This document shows, one piece after another, positions 20,736 to 33,528 of a stretch of 64,000 bases of DNA. Below the pieces are notes generated by a model. That model was not told the origin of the DNA and did not search any database. It was given only the letters and a program-made list of their open reading frames with translations. Each line of letters opens with the position of its first letter. Position 1 is the first letter of the stretch. Location of the stretch: assembly GCF_932526225.1 (NCBI RefSeq), contig NC_064048.1, positions 6,430,627-6,494,626 of the forward strand, given 5' to 3'. The translations under genes were made by a program, and so were the position numbers. Source of the DNA: Nematostella vectensis. Its lineage: Eukaryota; Cnidaria; Anthozoa; Actiniaria; Edwardsiidae.

Positions 20736-21060
20736 ACTCACTTTTTGCAAACGCACTTTGTGCTTCACGAGACTGCACTTTCTGCGTTACGACATTGGAC
20801 TTTTTGCACAACGGCATGTGACTATTTGTCACACACGATTGGATGTTTAGGCTTGCGTCATGGCACATTATGCAAATCGCCAACAACATCTGACTCTTGG
20901 CGTCACGACATGAGACAATTTGCTTCAAAACATTCCAGTTTTTGTCTATTGCATAAAATATTCAACTTTGTGTCTAAAAAAATCGCGCGATTTGCCGAAT
21001 GCGCAGATCATTCCAGTTTTTGTCTGTGCATTAAATATTTAACTTTGTGCTTCAACACAA
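20736..21060. repeat. second block of the cactttgtg / cgtcacgac satellite
   Basis: Phrases such as cgcactttgtgcttcacgag, ggcgtcacgacatgagacaa and ttgccgaatgcgcagatcat match both the left flank of the TIR element and the 19.5-20.2 kb array. Confidence 0.75.
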
Positions 21061-21312
21061 CCTATTCTATAGTCCCACTTTATCTCTTCACCACCCTCTA
21101 CCACCTACTAGTCGAACCTATCCACCTTTTCACCGTAATTACATTACTACCATCCCCACTTTACATTACCTTACTAGCCATCCTTCACCATCACCCTCCA
21201 ACATCACCATACCATATGATCACACCCACCTCACTACCACACCACTTTAGGCCCCTACGTCTTGGTACCAATACCCGATCCAAACCAAAAAAAAAAAAAA
21301 AAAAAAAAAAAC
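21061..21312. repeat. C/T-rich stretch ending in an A22-type run
   Basis: A pyrimidine-rich block (caccctccaacatcaccat and similar) is followed by a long A run at about 21,289-21,311. The A run could be the tail of a retroposed sequence, but no head was recognised. Confidence 0.45.
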
Positions 21313-21559
21313 GCTTGCCCGTGGTACTATCTTCAGTGACAGGGCTTACACACTAACCAACACTCATTATTGTAAACAGCGTGGAGCAGTCCGTATTTTC
21401 CGCGGGCGGGTAAAGTCAGTAACATGTGGTGAAGCGCATTTGGTTATATCTTGCGTTGTTAAAGTGCGTTATACAAATACTAGACATCTCATTTCATTTT
21501 TTTCAAATGGCCTCTTCGAGTTTGTCTCTGAACACTATATTGGTCATTAACCCTGTACT

Positions 21560-22330
21560 TCACAAACCACATATTGCGACGTCGCGATATACGGTCATTA
21601 AAAAAAAAAAAACCGTGTTTCGCGACGTCGCGAACTGTGGTTTCAATATATTGAATACTATAGTATACTCATTACTAAACAGACCGCTCTTTGCGACATC
21701 GCGAACCGTGGCTTCAACTTGTTGACCCATAACTAGCGACATCGCATTTTACGGGGTATAACGTTCCCCACAATCCGCGACATCGCGCTTTTTGGTGTTA
21801 AATACCATTTCTGTATTTTAGACTTTTTATACCCTACACGAGAACTCTCATCTTGTTCAATATTATAGTGATCGAAGACATATCTCCACAAAGACCATAT
21901 TTCGCGCCATCACAAACTATGGTAATGTCACAATTACCACAAATTGCGACGTCACGATATACGGTCATTACAAAATAAACCGTACTTCGCGACGTCGCGA
22001 ACTGTGGTTTCAATATAGTGAATGTACTACCCCTTTACTTCGCAACCCACATATTGCGACGTCGCGATATACGGTCATTACATAATAAACCGTACTTCGC
22101 GACGTCGCGAACTGTGGTTTCAATATAGTGAATGTACTACCCCTTTACTTCGCAACCCACATATTGCGACGTCGCGATATACGGTCATTACATAATAAAC
22201 CGTACTTCGCGACGTCGCGAACTGTGGTTTCAATATAGTGAATGTGCTACCCCTTTTCTTCGCAAACCGCAGTTCGCGACATACGGTCATTTCAAAATCA
22301 ACCGTGTGTCGCGAACTGTGACTTTGTTGT
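21560..22330. repeat. palindromic CG-rich satellite, 110-bp period
   Basis: ccgtacttcgcgacgtcgcg starts at about 21,980, 22,090 and 22,200, exactly 110 bp apart. Older, more diverged units lie from 21,560. Each unit contains two palindromes around gcgacgtcgc (for example ttcgcgacgtcgcgaa), dense in CpG within AT-rich surroundings. Confidence 0.85.
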
Positions 22331-22344
22331 TGTCGTGACGTGCG

Positions 22345-22578
22345 GGGAAGTAAGGAGAACCCAGGAATTCCTCTTGTGCAGTCTGAACAGAACCCATCCC
22401 CTCGGAATTTCCAGCGGCAGGTACAGACCCCCTCTCCTTGGAAATCAGGCGGCCACTTGGCAAAGTCCCAACTAAAAAAGGACTCTCCGCAGTTTCTCAT
22501 TCTATATCCCTTTAAGATGTGTTCTCTATATTCGAGATGTTTTACTTGCAGTCGATATGCAATGCATCCCCCCATCAA
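22345..22578 (-). other. orphan Cys-rich open frame, function unknown
   Basis: The minus-strand frame opens at 22578 with about 75 unique codons including a CTCRWKFRGDGFCSDC stretch, then runs on into the satellite to 22120. The Cys spacing is reminiscent of small disulphide-rich domains, but no family is recognised. Reading into a satellite argues that it is not a complete gene. Confidence 0.2.
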
Positions 22579-22599
22579 ACACTACAAATAATTAGCTTA

Positions 22600-24131
22600 T
22601 TTGGTTTATTTTATTTCTATCACAACCTAAACAACAAAGTTTCGCATCACACAAGGAATTTAATTACCATTTACAGTCGCTAGTAGTAATTAGCAGAAGT
22701 ACTTTTCAAAATTAATCAACGCTTTCGATAAAGATTTTAATATAGTGATTCTGGCTTGTTTGTGCCATACTCGTTGATAACATTTTCTTCGTTGAACTGA
22801 CATGCCTGCCTTAGATTGCCTAGTTCTAACACAGAAGTGTAGCGATGGGTAAATCCGAGAATCCGAGAATCCAAGCCCGAGCTTATTTTCGGATAACTTG
22901 CTGTTATATGTTGTATATGTTATATGTTGTATGTTATAAACATCAGTTGAAAAAAAGAGTAAGTAGGGTTACAAAACAATCTTGCTACAAGGGGAAACCC
23001 GTAGCATGGTAACAACATAAAACAGATCGCGTTTAACATAAAATCCGAAACTCCGAGATCGCGTTTAAAAATCCGAGACCGTGGTAGAAAAAACGAGGCT
23101 CCGAGACCCTAAAATTTTGAAACAACGTTATTTCGAGACTTGCGTAAAAAAACGCCGGATTTTTGCGGGACTTTCGAAATTCCGAGGTACCTATCGCTCG
23201 CTACCTCTCACAGAGCATAACTATAAAATGTTTAAAAACCGGCCGGAGACCCTCCTACGCAGAGCCTTCTGTGTCGCACGTTTACATTGCTTGATGTGTG
23301 CGCCGGACTTTAGGTTTCTGGTTTGACATCCTGTATGGTTTGATAGACTATCTTTACTAAATTGCGGTTCACTAACAATACGCTGGGTGACCTGTGAACA
23401 AAGACGAAACGCATCTATGATTTACTTCAGTAAAATCCCCCAACTCTCCCCCAAAAAGAACCTAAGCAGCAATGAAACGTTTGATTTCTCTTATATATAA
23501 TAGGAAAAATGTTCTTAATGTTTTATGCTCTCAGTATTTATTTCATACAAAAAGTTCTTACCATATTGATGAGGTTCCTGTCCGTTCCAAGTGGTATTTT
23601 TTTAGGTCAACTGTAAAAGTGGTTCGGTCCGGTTATAGTTCCGCGGCTGTTATATGATCAAAAGGACAAACTACTAGGACTATTCGGAAGTCAACTTGCC
23701 CAGCTTCAGCGTCCGTAATGTGTGAGAAGATTTCCGGTTTTAGCTGGTTTCCGGTTGAGACAGTTTTCTATTGGCTCCCAAGGGTAGTAGAAATTGACGT
23801 CATTCGAGTAGAAATCGTAGCTCTTCTACGCCCCAAATATGGGCATACAAGAGAAAGAAGTAATACTTTTATTATTTCATCTTAGGGTCGCTAATACTCT
23901 TTACTATTTCCGTTATGTTTTTGTCTGCGCACATTAACTGTAAAATGACAATCAGCGGTAAGGAAAAATACGGAAATGCAAAAATGCGGAAAAGACTCAG
24001 ATTCAGAAACCACAAAAAATAAAAGTTGCTCACATAATGGCTCGTCACCCCGCATTTCCTTTAAAATCCAGATGGACTCTCTTGTCTCGGCCTTAGGCAC
24101 ATATTTCAGTCTACACTCGAGAATCCAAAAA
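22600..24131. other. intergenic with short ccgagaatccgag-type repeats
   Basis: 22,850-23,200 contains short variants of aatccgaga / ctccgagac and a ttatatgttgtatatg stretch. The rest shows nothing recognisable. Confidence 0.4.
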
Positions 24132-24317
24132 GCGATTTAGATCCACGACGCCGGCAAGAGGACGCCGCGCGCGTCCCGTCCCGTTTAGGACAGAGTATGC
24201 TTCTTCAGGTCTTCTTCACGACGGGACACCGGCAGTCGCCGGAAAAAATCAGCATGTGCGCGCAATAGAACGTGCGCGAGACGGCGTCCTCTTGCCGGAG
24301 TCTCCGATCTAAATCGC
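24132..24317. mobile_element. 186-bp MITE with GCGATTTAGATC termini
   Basis: GCGATTTAGATC at 24132 matches its inverse ending at 24317. The similarity continues inward through gccggcaagaggacgccg / cggcgtcctcttgccgg. The interior is GC-rich. No clear target duplication was seen. Confidence 0.7.
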
Positions 24318-24387
24318 CCTCAAGTGTCCCAGTCGTCCGCAGTGGCTCATGGATTTAAAATAATTTTAAAAAGGCGGAATACTGCTA

Positions 24388-24445
24388 AGGGGGGGGGGGG
24401 GGGAGGGCTGTGCCACCGCCCTGGCTACGCCCCTTCCCATAAAGC
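24388..24445. repeat. hAT-like terminal fragment with G run
   Basis: A long G run is followed by gtgccaccgccctggctacgcccctt, resembling the terminal sequence at 480-505 and the inverse of CAGGGGCGTAGC. Confidence 0.4.
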
Positions 24446-26304
24446 AATGTGGCTTACGTCGTCGCATGTATTCTGCAAGTGTAGTCCCTATTTTATATTT
24501 ATAACTTTACATACATTAGTAAAATCTATTGATTTAAAAGCGTTTTTTTTAACTCCACGGGAATCGAAAATGGTTCATGTTATCGGGGGTATAAAGAAAA
24601 TTGATCAATGAAAAACAGAAATTTGTGGCTTGCAAGGACTTTTCGAGAAGAGTAAACTATAACGCCATATTGATTCTTACAAAGGTAGTTGTGAAGATTC
24701 GTTTTTCGTTGTACTATACCATATCCCAGATTGAAACGGGAGAAAGGATTTTTAGTCACATGTCACAATGATCATTGGTTCTTTATTGTCTTGATTAGTT
24801 ATTACCCCTGACTTGCCTCAAGTCGCCATCTTTGATCTTCCCAAATAAGAGCGAGACCTATATGTGTCAGTGTGGTCAACGGGGGTATGGAACGCGTTTT
24901 ACGAACCAGGAAATGGTCTTCTCACGTTTCACAATTTTGAATATACCGTAATATCGCGTCCAAAACTCGCAAATATCGCAAAAACGAGAGCTAAATCTCG
25001 GTTCACGGAGGCTTAAAACTTTTAAATCACGCTTTCACGGGGTGAGCGTCGAAATGGACGATTTCACGTTTCTCAACAGTAAAAATGGCCAAATCTTGTT
25101 TTACGAAAATACCCCTTACCACCATGATGGGTACTTTCTTCAGCGAGCGGCGCGTGGAGAGGACGACTTGTTCCACTTGCACGAGTTCGATTTTAAGTGT
25201 ACAGCAAAAGCAAATTTCTAAAAAGCCCACCAAAGGACTTTGAGAAGGTCTATGGTTACACTGTTTCCCGCTTCATCTACAAAATTCCCCAAAGAGACGT
25301 TTACGAATGAATTAGGATACTTTGTCAGCGATTTCTCAATAAAATAAAAATATGCTTTTGTGTTGAATATTGTATTCAGCGAATAAAATATCTCTAACCT
25401 TTGTGCGAAATGTCTCCTGCCTCGCGATTCAGCGAAATCCTTTCTCGTTATATTTCTATTTCTCTTGTCTAAAAACCCACGCGATTGTTGTTTTCAACCA
25501 TCGAAACATTTGAACGGTACTGAGTAACCATAGCCTCTTTAGTGTTCGTGACAAGCCCGAGCCCTCTCCGAAGCTAACTTCGTATTTAGGGTCTTATATA
25601 AAATAGGGAGTGAAACAACGCTCAATTCCATTGTTCGAAACCTGCCTAATTACGGCCAATGTTGTGATGTTGGTATGAGACATGATTGATTGACAGCTCA
25701 CTTTCTCTTTGAACTTATCTCGCCGACGTAGTTAGTGGGAACCGCAACGCTTTCCTAGAGCTCGTCTTATTCGTGCGGGTAGCCTGTGTGTCACAGGCCA
25801 GCCAGCCGCGCCTTCTGGCCAAGTGGTAAAGGCAGCTCTTAATTTATGCGTTTAAAAAAAAGGATTTTTTTCTTATTCTACATCAGAATTGTGTTTGTTT
25901 TAGAATATTGGTTTTTGCTTCTCTTTATCTACATCGTCGTTTTCAGATTGTTTATTGTTTGCAATAAATTCCACAGAGCGAAATGGGAAGGATGATATAG
26001 AATAATTGCCAGCGATGTTATGTGTACGTAAACAACTTTTGTACTATTCAATTAAAGAAAAGGTAATTAGCCGGAGGACTTCTGCCACTTGAAAAACTGA
26101 TAATTCACTTCTGGAGTTACGTTATGCGGATAAGAGAGAAAGGGATCTGTTATTATGTCTGTTTGCTGTCCCGATAAGGAACATGGTCTAGTTCCGTGTA
26201 TCCGCTTTGATAAAATCTCAGACATAATATTATGCCGGTTCTTACGCGACTTGAAAGGATCCATTATGGTGTCCCATAAGATAATTTTTACAAAAAAACA
26301 TGGT
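24446..26304. other. intergenic; one segment shared with 31.56-31.64 kb
   Basis: 25,315-25,400 (actttgtcagcgattt ... ttcagcgaataaaatat) matches 31,555-31,645 in inverse orientation, marking a dispersed repeat. No gene was recognised in the remainder. Confidence 0.4.
25816..25833 (+). repeat. tRNA A-box-like fragment
   Basis: TGGCCAAGTGGTAAAGGC matches the D-arm/A-box of tRNAs. No matching T-arm, anticodon arm or acceptor stem follows; an A run begins 20 bp later. It is at most a tRNA or SINE head relic. Confidence 0.3.
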
Positions 26305-27285
26305 GGGACATTAAAGCCGGATTTACTAACACCAGTTAACTTTCAATCAGTCACATCCTCAAAGAAACTTCCAATATAGGCACACTGCTTTTACAATTTT
26401 GAAATATTTTTCGCGTTTTCCGTTAAAAATCATCGGAGATTGTTACGTAATCGACCCATATGAAGAAAACGTTGTTTAAAAACGAAGGAAATGTTTGGGG
26501 TCTACACACGTCATAAAGTTAAGCACATAAGGTACGGCAACGTTAAAAATGACAAGAATCGTGCAGTATTTCCAAATAAGAAATATGTTTTTCTTGGTTA
26601 AATTTTCTTGATATGCGGAAGTAAACTGGTTATAATGCGGCTCAGTTAAGGAACTTAAGATACTGTGCTTCAATATCTGATAGATTTTGGAAGTAAGTTC
26701 AAAGCCCGCTACGAAAAGGCCATTCCAGCTATAGGCTTGCGCACACATTACAATAGAGATCTATCTCAACTACCATTGCAGCGCGCTTTTTTAAGTGTTC
26801 ACCAAGAATTTCGGTAAGTTTCCATGTCGAGTGCGCGCATGCTTATAGCTGGAATGGCATATTATGGAAGTTATATTTTTCACCGCCGAGATAAATTTCT
26901 CTATAGAAAGAAAAGTCTCTGATGGAAACATTGACGGTAGTCTTTTGGCTGACGTGTGTGCTCTTCCTGTTTAAGCTTTACCTGCCATTTGATGCGGATG
27001 TCATTATTGTTTGGTCTTCCTCTAAACGCAACATGATGTGTATACAATTTGGCATAGTCACCAGTTTACTTCCGGTCGGTTGCGTAACAATCTCTGATGA
27101 TTTTTAACGGAAAACGCGAAAAATATTTCACAATTATAAAAGCAGTGTGTCTATTGGAAGTTTCTTTTTAGAATGTGATTGATAATTTAGAGCGGAAGGC
27201 CTCGGATTCTAATAGATTATTTTGTATTTTAACGGTTGAGGTTTCCGTCGCACCTCTGGAAGTAAAAAATGCGGCTTTAACTGTT
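26305..27285. mobile_element. ~980-bp diverged foldback element
   Basis: The left half pairs with the right half nearly end to end. Examples are attaaagccg (26,308) with cggctttaa (27,268), the segment aatatttttcgcgttttccg with its inverse at 27,108-27,130, aaacttccaatata with tattggaagttt, and ccattccagctataggc (26,719) with its near inverse at about 26,840-26,858. The centre is near 26,790. No ORF fills it, so it is a MITE-like palindrome. Confidence 0.7.
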
Positions 27286-29286
27286 ATTTTGTTGTTTTGG
27301 TTCTCTACTGCCAGCTGGTGTAGAAAAACATATTCTCTTTTTGTTTTATAAGAACTTTTTTATATAAGAATGTCCAGGCTGAGATTTCACCCAGTTTTAA
27401 AACTATGCTGAGGCTGATGCGTTATAAAAAATGCAGAATAACATTGTGTTCGTAATATGTTTTTTTGTGCGATTCTCTTTTAATAATTCATTGTATGTTA
27501 ATATGAAGAATATTGAAAAATATATAAAAACGCTTAAAAAATAAGAACATCCTATCCCAAACAAGAAATTAGACGTTCTTATACAAAAAGGGCAGGTTAA
27601 ACAGCACAAGTACGGCAGGCAAAAAGACGGGAGAATTCTTTTATCACACTAGGCTGTGTAATATTTATATTTTTGTTCATCTGTGCCTTTCGTTGTTTAA
27701 AAACAAGAAGAAGTAATCAATTAAAGAGCCCTTGTCAGTCAAGCCTTTGTTATTGTCTCCATTTAAGAATTGATGACACATAATGTGTTAAAATCTCAAA
27801 ATAACCATCTCAAGCCAAAGTTCAATACTTTATTTACCAAATTCAATCGAAAATATCGCATTGGCTTCCCCCAAATCAGCCGATGGAAATTGATTCTTTT
27901 TTACACTTGGTACTTTGCTAGGATGACAAAATGGCGGCCGACAAAGGCTGTTTAAGGTACGGAAATGATGCTTTGCGTTACCGAACGGACCCTAGACCCT
28001 GACAAGAAATGACAGTGAAATAATAGACCAAAAGATTGTGTAATACAGATCCTGTTTATTCGATTTTCTGAAAATAAAACTTCAAGACTTAGTAAGCGTC
28101 CTCCAATATGCCTTGTCAACTGATTAAAATGAAGAGGTTATGGAAAACTATTTTGGTTAGCTGGTTACATGTCATAGCTAGGAAGGGCTTGTTTCGTGAT
28201 AAATTGGTTGATATTTGGTATAGTTTATTTTGGGTGGCAACCCAAACACTTGAAAAGTGTTTTAGGTGAAAACAAAATAAAAGGTGGCTTAGCAAGCACT
28301 TCCTTTTAAAACTGACCAACGTCTCGTTTCGAGCAGACAAGCCACTTCTCTTAACAAGGAAACTAGGGCAAGAATTCGTGCAGCATGGGCAGAGATCTTC
28401 GCTCGCATTGGAAAGTGAAGGTGGGTAGAATAACAAAAAGGGGGTCTCATATCAAACATTGGTGTCGACATTGAGTACAGTATCGGGATTTCTGTGTCAT
28501 AATTAGTAACTTCATTTCTAAGCTTCTGAATCACAGGTAGCCCAAGCTCTGTCAATGAGTAATTTGAACCGACCGGCTCATTGACTGCTTAATAGAGAGA
28601 ACAAATGGAGTCGTTACTTGATGCTAGTATTCTTTCATAAAATTTTAATAAATTGATTTCCATCCAACATGATGTTGTACTTAAAGTTATCTATTGTTTC
28701 CATGTTTAAGAGGTTGAGAGCGCATCTGGGGCCGTTTTAGCGCTGAAGGTTCGGTGAAATCACTCTCTGTTCTTTGGTGCGATTGATCTGATTTGTTGCC
28801 AATATAATCACCAATGCTTGCAAATATAATAAACATGAGAATTAATCGGCAAGGCGCAATGCACTTTCGAGGAATCGCAGTTTAGGAGGTTTGGTACAAA
28901 ATCTAAAAAAAAAAAATGTAATTGCAAACCACTCATTTTGCGCTTATGAGGCCAGTCCAACTTGATGTCTTATATGACAAGCGGACCACCGAATCGATTC
29001 CTTGGAAAAATCGCAGAGTTAGTTAGAAATTGAGACACTCGATTTTTTTCTGAAATTACCCGCGAGAAATATTAAAAATTGACACCTAAAACGAACCATC
29101 TTGAAAGAAGAAAAACATAAAATCTCTATATGTGGTAAAAGAGGGAGATCCCCGAGTTTCCTAACCTGGGGATGCGAGCGAGCTATTTGTATGCCAGCTC
29201 TTTCCAAAGGAAAATTTGTAGTTCAAGCAGCGAGAGGTTGGATAGTTGTCGTGATTTAAAGATTATCGATCACCCACTTCTTTGTC
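27286..29286. other. intergenic, weak dispersed repeat only
   Basis: 27,870-27,950 (ccgatggaaattgattcttt ... aaaatggcggc) resembles segments near 29,960, 43,010 and 59,660. Apart from this dispersed repeat nothing was recognised. Confidence 0.4.
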
Positions 29287-29440
29287 AGGGGCGTAGCAGG
29301 GGGTGGGGTACTGGGCGCACGTGCACCCCCCCAATATTTTTAAAAAATATAAGGAAATGATCAGTAGGGGCGTGGCTGTGCCCCCATTGTTTCCTTAATA
29401 TTTCTGTATCGTGCCCCCCGCCCCCCCCCCCCCCCCAAAT
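29287..29440. repeat. hAT-like end (caggggcgtagc) with C run
   Basis: Starts caggggcgtagcagggggtg, and holds aggggcgtggctgtgccccc and a long C run at about 29,414-29,436. It is typical of a non-autonomous hAT terminus, but the second end was not paired. Confidence 0.5.
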
Positions 29441-29857
29441 AATAGGGACCTTAAGCAACGACGACAGCAACGTGGACGACGACGGCAGAAAACAATGGGA
29501 TTTGATTCAGAATTCAATAGCAGCACGTGGAAATGGGTTCTGTCTGATACATTTCATCCGTTTTCCATAAAACCACGACGTGAAAACTCCAACTTTCACG
29601 GTCAATTGATGACGCTGACGTCTGCACTGTAAACTTCTCTAACCAGGTTCGCTACTGTAGAAATAATGTCCTTAGTTTATTTTTATCTGTCTCTGACTAT
29701 AATGTTTTGCTTATTCCATTGCAATTAAATTATAATTGATCGCCAAGCGTGAACATATCTTTTTCGATCTCGTTGTCCTAACCGTCGCAGTCGTTTTGCT
29801 TAAGGTCCCTAATTCGAGGCTTGCTACGGCTATGTTATTGTTTATCATTAAAAAGAC

Positions 29858-30010
29858 AGCGGTTTATTCGCGAGGCAACTTCAAAATAGCAATCTACGAA
29901 TAAAGTCTGATATGTTATTGACGATATTTGATTGAAAATACCTTGGTTACTCGCTTGAATTAGCCGTTGGAAATGGATGCTTTGTGTGACTCGACATTGA
30001 GCGGGACATT
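29858..30010. repeat. dispersed repeat, partner at 59.56-59.71 kb
   Basis: The text from gcgaggcaacttcaaaat through aatggatgctttgtgtgact is nearly identical to 59,562-59,710, in the same orientation. Both copies contain caatctacgaataaagtctg and ttggttactcgcttgaatta. Confidence 0.85.
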
Positions 30011-30094
30011 TAGTGAGCTTTTTTGTGTTGTTTTGTCCGGTTGCACGAATTTCGCTAAAACAAAATCCACCAAAACACCAAAGCCACCAAAAAA

Positions 30095-30247
30095 ATGGGA
30101 ATGGACGAGCACTCTGAGTCGGAGTTTTATTATCATGAAGAGATTGAGGAGGAAAATTTTGACAAAAAGAAAGACAATAAGATGACGAGCCGGCGAGCGC
30201 CACCGATAACCAAGAAATACAAAGCTTTAGTTATTTATATCGGATAA
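30095..30247 (+). CDS. small acidic/basic ORF, 50 codons, unknown
   Basis: ATG 30095 to TAA 30245-30247. The peptide starts MGMDEHSESEFYYHEEIEEE, is then Lys-rich, and has a KKYKALV end. The sharply acidic N-terminus followed by a basic part looks like coding composition, as in the head of a transposase or a nuclear protein. No partner exon was identified. It could be a first exon fragment or chance. Confidence 0.25.
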   Translation: MGMDEHSESEFYYHEEIEEENFDKKKDNKMTSRRAPPITKKYKALVIYIG

Positions 30248-30969
30248 ACAAAGGCAAATGAAGATATAACAAGGGGTGTAAAGACCCAGAAAAGTATCTT
30301 TAAGATAAACGTAGTACCTGTTATTTGTTAATGCAATATTTCGATCAAATCATAAAGCAGCAGAAAGCGATTGGATTTTTTTTATCTTACTTAAGAAGAA
30401 GGGTTTGACTGCAAAAATGATTGGAATGCTGTCAATCATAATAGTCACGTGTGTATCTTGCCATGCGCACTAGCAGTGTAACAAGTTAGTGTGTGACATC
30501 CGTAGTCAGCAGCAACATTGTAAACATTACGTAAGTCACGGTAGCCCAAGGGTAACCGACTGGCACACCCACGTAGGAAGGTCGTCCCTCGTACACCCAT
30601 TGGTTAAACCCTTATCCAAACAGTGCTTAAAGACCTTTGGGATGTCAGTGTCAGTTATCCTAAAGGACATGCCGTCTTAGTAGCATATAAATATGGGTGC
30701 GTACCGAAGCCCCAACTCCCTTTAGACTCGTAACAACTTGAAGAGACTCACATGTGAAAATACTCGTAGACACCAGATGTTGTAAAGACTTTGCAACAGC
30801 GAACAACTAAAAAACCGGTACCCCCCCCCCCCCCCAGCCAAGCGGTCAGAGAGAGTCATAGCCGCTTGTTACATGTTGTTAGAGAACCCAAAAGTATAGC
30901 TGTTACACTAGTCAAGACCATCGAATGAAGACTAAAGTAACATACAAATTGCTATTTCCTTTATACGTT

Positions 30970-31135
30970 ACATTGGCGTAACCAGGATAACAGTTGGGGC
31001 CCCAACAGGCCCTTTCAAGGCATTTCCCCCTGTATTTTATATAATGTCTCATACATTTACTGTATTTTTGGCTGCTATAGGAAGGGGCCTGGGCCCTCTA
31101 GGCCACCCCGGCCCTGTCTACGCCTTTGCGTTACC
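30970..31135. repeat. hAT-like MITE related to 421-508
   Basis: Begins tggcgtaaccaggataacag, holds tttactgtatttttggctgc as in the 421-508 copy, and ends ggccctgtctacgcctttgc. The termini are roughly inverted (ggcgtaa / tacgcc). Confidence 0.5.
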
Positions 31136-32544
31136 TAACAAGCGGTGGTGGACATGCGTCACTTATTAGATGTCGGGTGAAAATGAGCTAATGCTGTTCT
31201 TAAAACTCTTCTAAAACAGTCATCGCTCGTTACACCAAAATATTGCCAACAAATTCTTCTCGTCTCGAATTGCCCTCTCGTACGCAAACCACGCTCACAT
31301 TGAAGAATTTTCGGAGTACTCCCGATTAGCCGTCGACATCGTCGTTTTGATTTCGTTTCTCCGAGCACGAATTTGATTGACAGACTGAAAACCCTAGCGG
31401 AGAAGACACGGTTTGCTCCATATAAAAATGCTGTGGTTTACGGGCCGAGGGGGCCTGGAAGCTCGTGGAAAGCCGTGGTGTGGCAATAATAGTGAGGCAA
31501 CTAAAAGGATTTCTCTAACTAAGAAGGCAGGAGACATTTTGGATTATAAAGTTTGAAATATTTTATTCGCTGAGTTCAATATTCAACATAAATTGGGAAT
31601 TCATTTTTGTTTGTTTTATAAACAAATCGCTGACAAAGTCAAGAGCACCCAACGACCATTTTCGGTCAAATATCTGTTCGGAAGCAAGCTCACCTACGGA
31701 TTTCGGGGTCGGCCTAGAAATGTCTACTTTTTTCGGGGTGTCTACAAAACGAAAACCTAAAACCTAAAGCCTGTGACCCCAAAAGCTACGGCCCCAAAAG
31801 CAACGACCCCAAAATCTACGACTCCCAAAATTTTGCCGTTATTATTTAACCTACTTTGTTTCCCAAATGGCTACACAACGGAGAAGTTTCATGTGGAATC
31901 AGTGATCCTTATGAGATAATAAGCTTCTTTAATTTTTTTTTAATTGGGGAACTACTTGTGTTTTCAGGTGGTCGTTTCTTAAAACCCCGATAAACTCAGA
32001 AACCCGTAATGTCACCCGGTAAACATTTCCGGGTGTTTCTTCCAAAATCTTAATTTCCCGCTAACTTTATACGGGAAATCGCTTTTAGTTGTGTCAAGTT
32101 GTAGAAAGTTTTCATCACAGAGAAAACCATTTCACTGCCCGGTAAAAAGTGGACCAATCAAGGCTTACATTATTTTATCGGATTTCCTTCCAACCAATCA
32201 GGTTTCATCTCTGTCAAATGATTTGACATTTAGCTGTCACAGTGCGCCTAAAAATATAAACAGCTTTGCGAAATTATTAGAAGTTTTTTCTACAAAATGA
32301 GACTTTATTTACTTGTTCTTTGTCTTTCTTTCGAAAAATGTCGATGCCACAGCAATTGTTGGGGTGCAAGTCGTCTACAGACATCGACAAAACTAGGATT
32401 CCAATAACCAGATAACTATTTACCCAATCTATTCATAAACTTTGGAAAATTTATAATTTACTTGTCCGGAACCGGTATCGGCACGCTAAGCCGATAAAAA
32501 AAGTTTTGATAAAAAGTTTTGTTTAGATAAACACTAAGGGGATT

Positions 32545-33528
32545 CCACAGGATCCCACAGGACTGTACTGACTTGGATGGACCTATCCCACAGGACTGTA
32601 CTGACTGGGATGGACCTATCCCACAGGACTGTACTGACTGGGATGGACCTATCCCACAGGACTGTACTGACTTGGATGGGCCTATCCCACAGGACTGTAC
32701 TGACTTGGATGGACCTATCCCACAGGACTGTACTGACTGGGATGGACCTATCCCACAGGACTGTACTGACTTGGATGGACCTATCCCACAGGACTGTACT
32801 GACTGGGATGGACCTATCCCACAGGACTGTACTGACTTGGATGGACCTATCCCACAGGACTGTACTGACTGGGATGGACCTATCCCACAGGACTGTACTG
32901 ACTTGGATGGACCTATCCCACAGGACTGTACTGACTTGGATGGACCTATCCCACAGGACTGTACTGACTTGGATGGACCTATCCCACAGGACTGTACTGA
33001 CTTGGATGGACCTATCCCACAGGACTGTACTGACTGGGATGGACCTATCCCACAGGACTGTACTGACTGGGATGGACCTATCCCACAGGACTGTACTGAC
33101 TGGGATGGACCTATCCCACAGGACTGTACTGACTGGGATGGACCTATCCCACAGGACTGTACTGACTGGGATGGACCTATCCCACAGGACTGTACTGACT
33201 TGGATGGACCTATCCCACAGGACTGTACTGACTGGGATGGACCTATCCCACAGGACTGTACTGACTGGGATGGACCTATCCCACAGGACTGTCTGACTGG
33301 GATCGACCTATCCCACAGGACTGTACTGACTGGGATGGACCTATCCCACAGGACTGTACTGACTTGGATGAAACCTATCCCACAGGACTGTACTGACTTG
33401 GATGGACCTATCCCACAGGACTGTACTGACTGGGATGGACCTATCTTACAGAGCTGTACTGACTTGGATGGACCTATCCCACAGGACTGTACTGACTGGG
33501 ATGGACCTATCCCACAGGACTGTACTGG
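32545..33528 (+). repeat. 33-bp minisatellite, about 30 units, open in two frames
   Basis: The unit is ggacctatcccacaggactg + tactgacttggat (33 bp). The main variation is T or G in ct-t/g-gg. A few units near 33,290-33,450 carry a 1-bp loss, a small insertion or substitutions. Because 33 is a multiple of three, a 372-codon frame (32573-33691) repeats an 11-residue unit with the text GPIPQDCTD followed by W or L. A second frame is also open. It continues 54 codons into unique sequence. No upstream exon or promoter was recognised, so coding status is unproven. Confidence 0.9.

Noticed and set aside
23401-23415. Second hammerhead (gacgaaac motif)
   Set aside because: The preceding CTGANGA core and stem partners are missing, so the short match is chance.
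25816-25833. Full tRNA gene
   Set aside because: Only the D-arm/A-box matches. No anticodon arm, T-arm or acceptor pairing follows before an A run.
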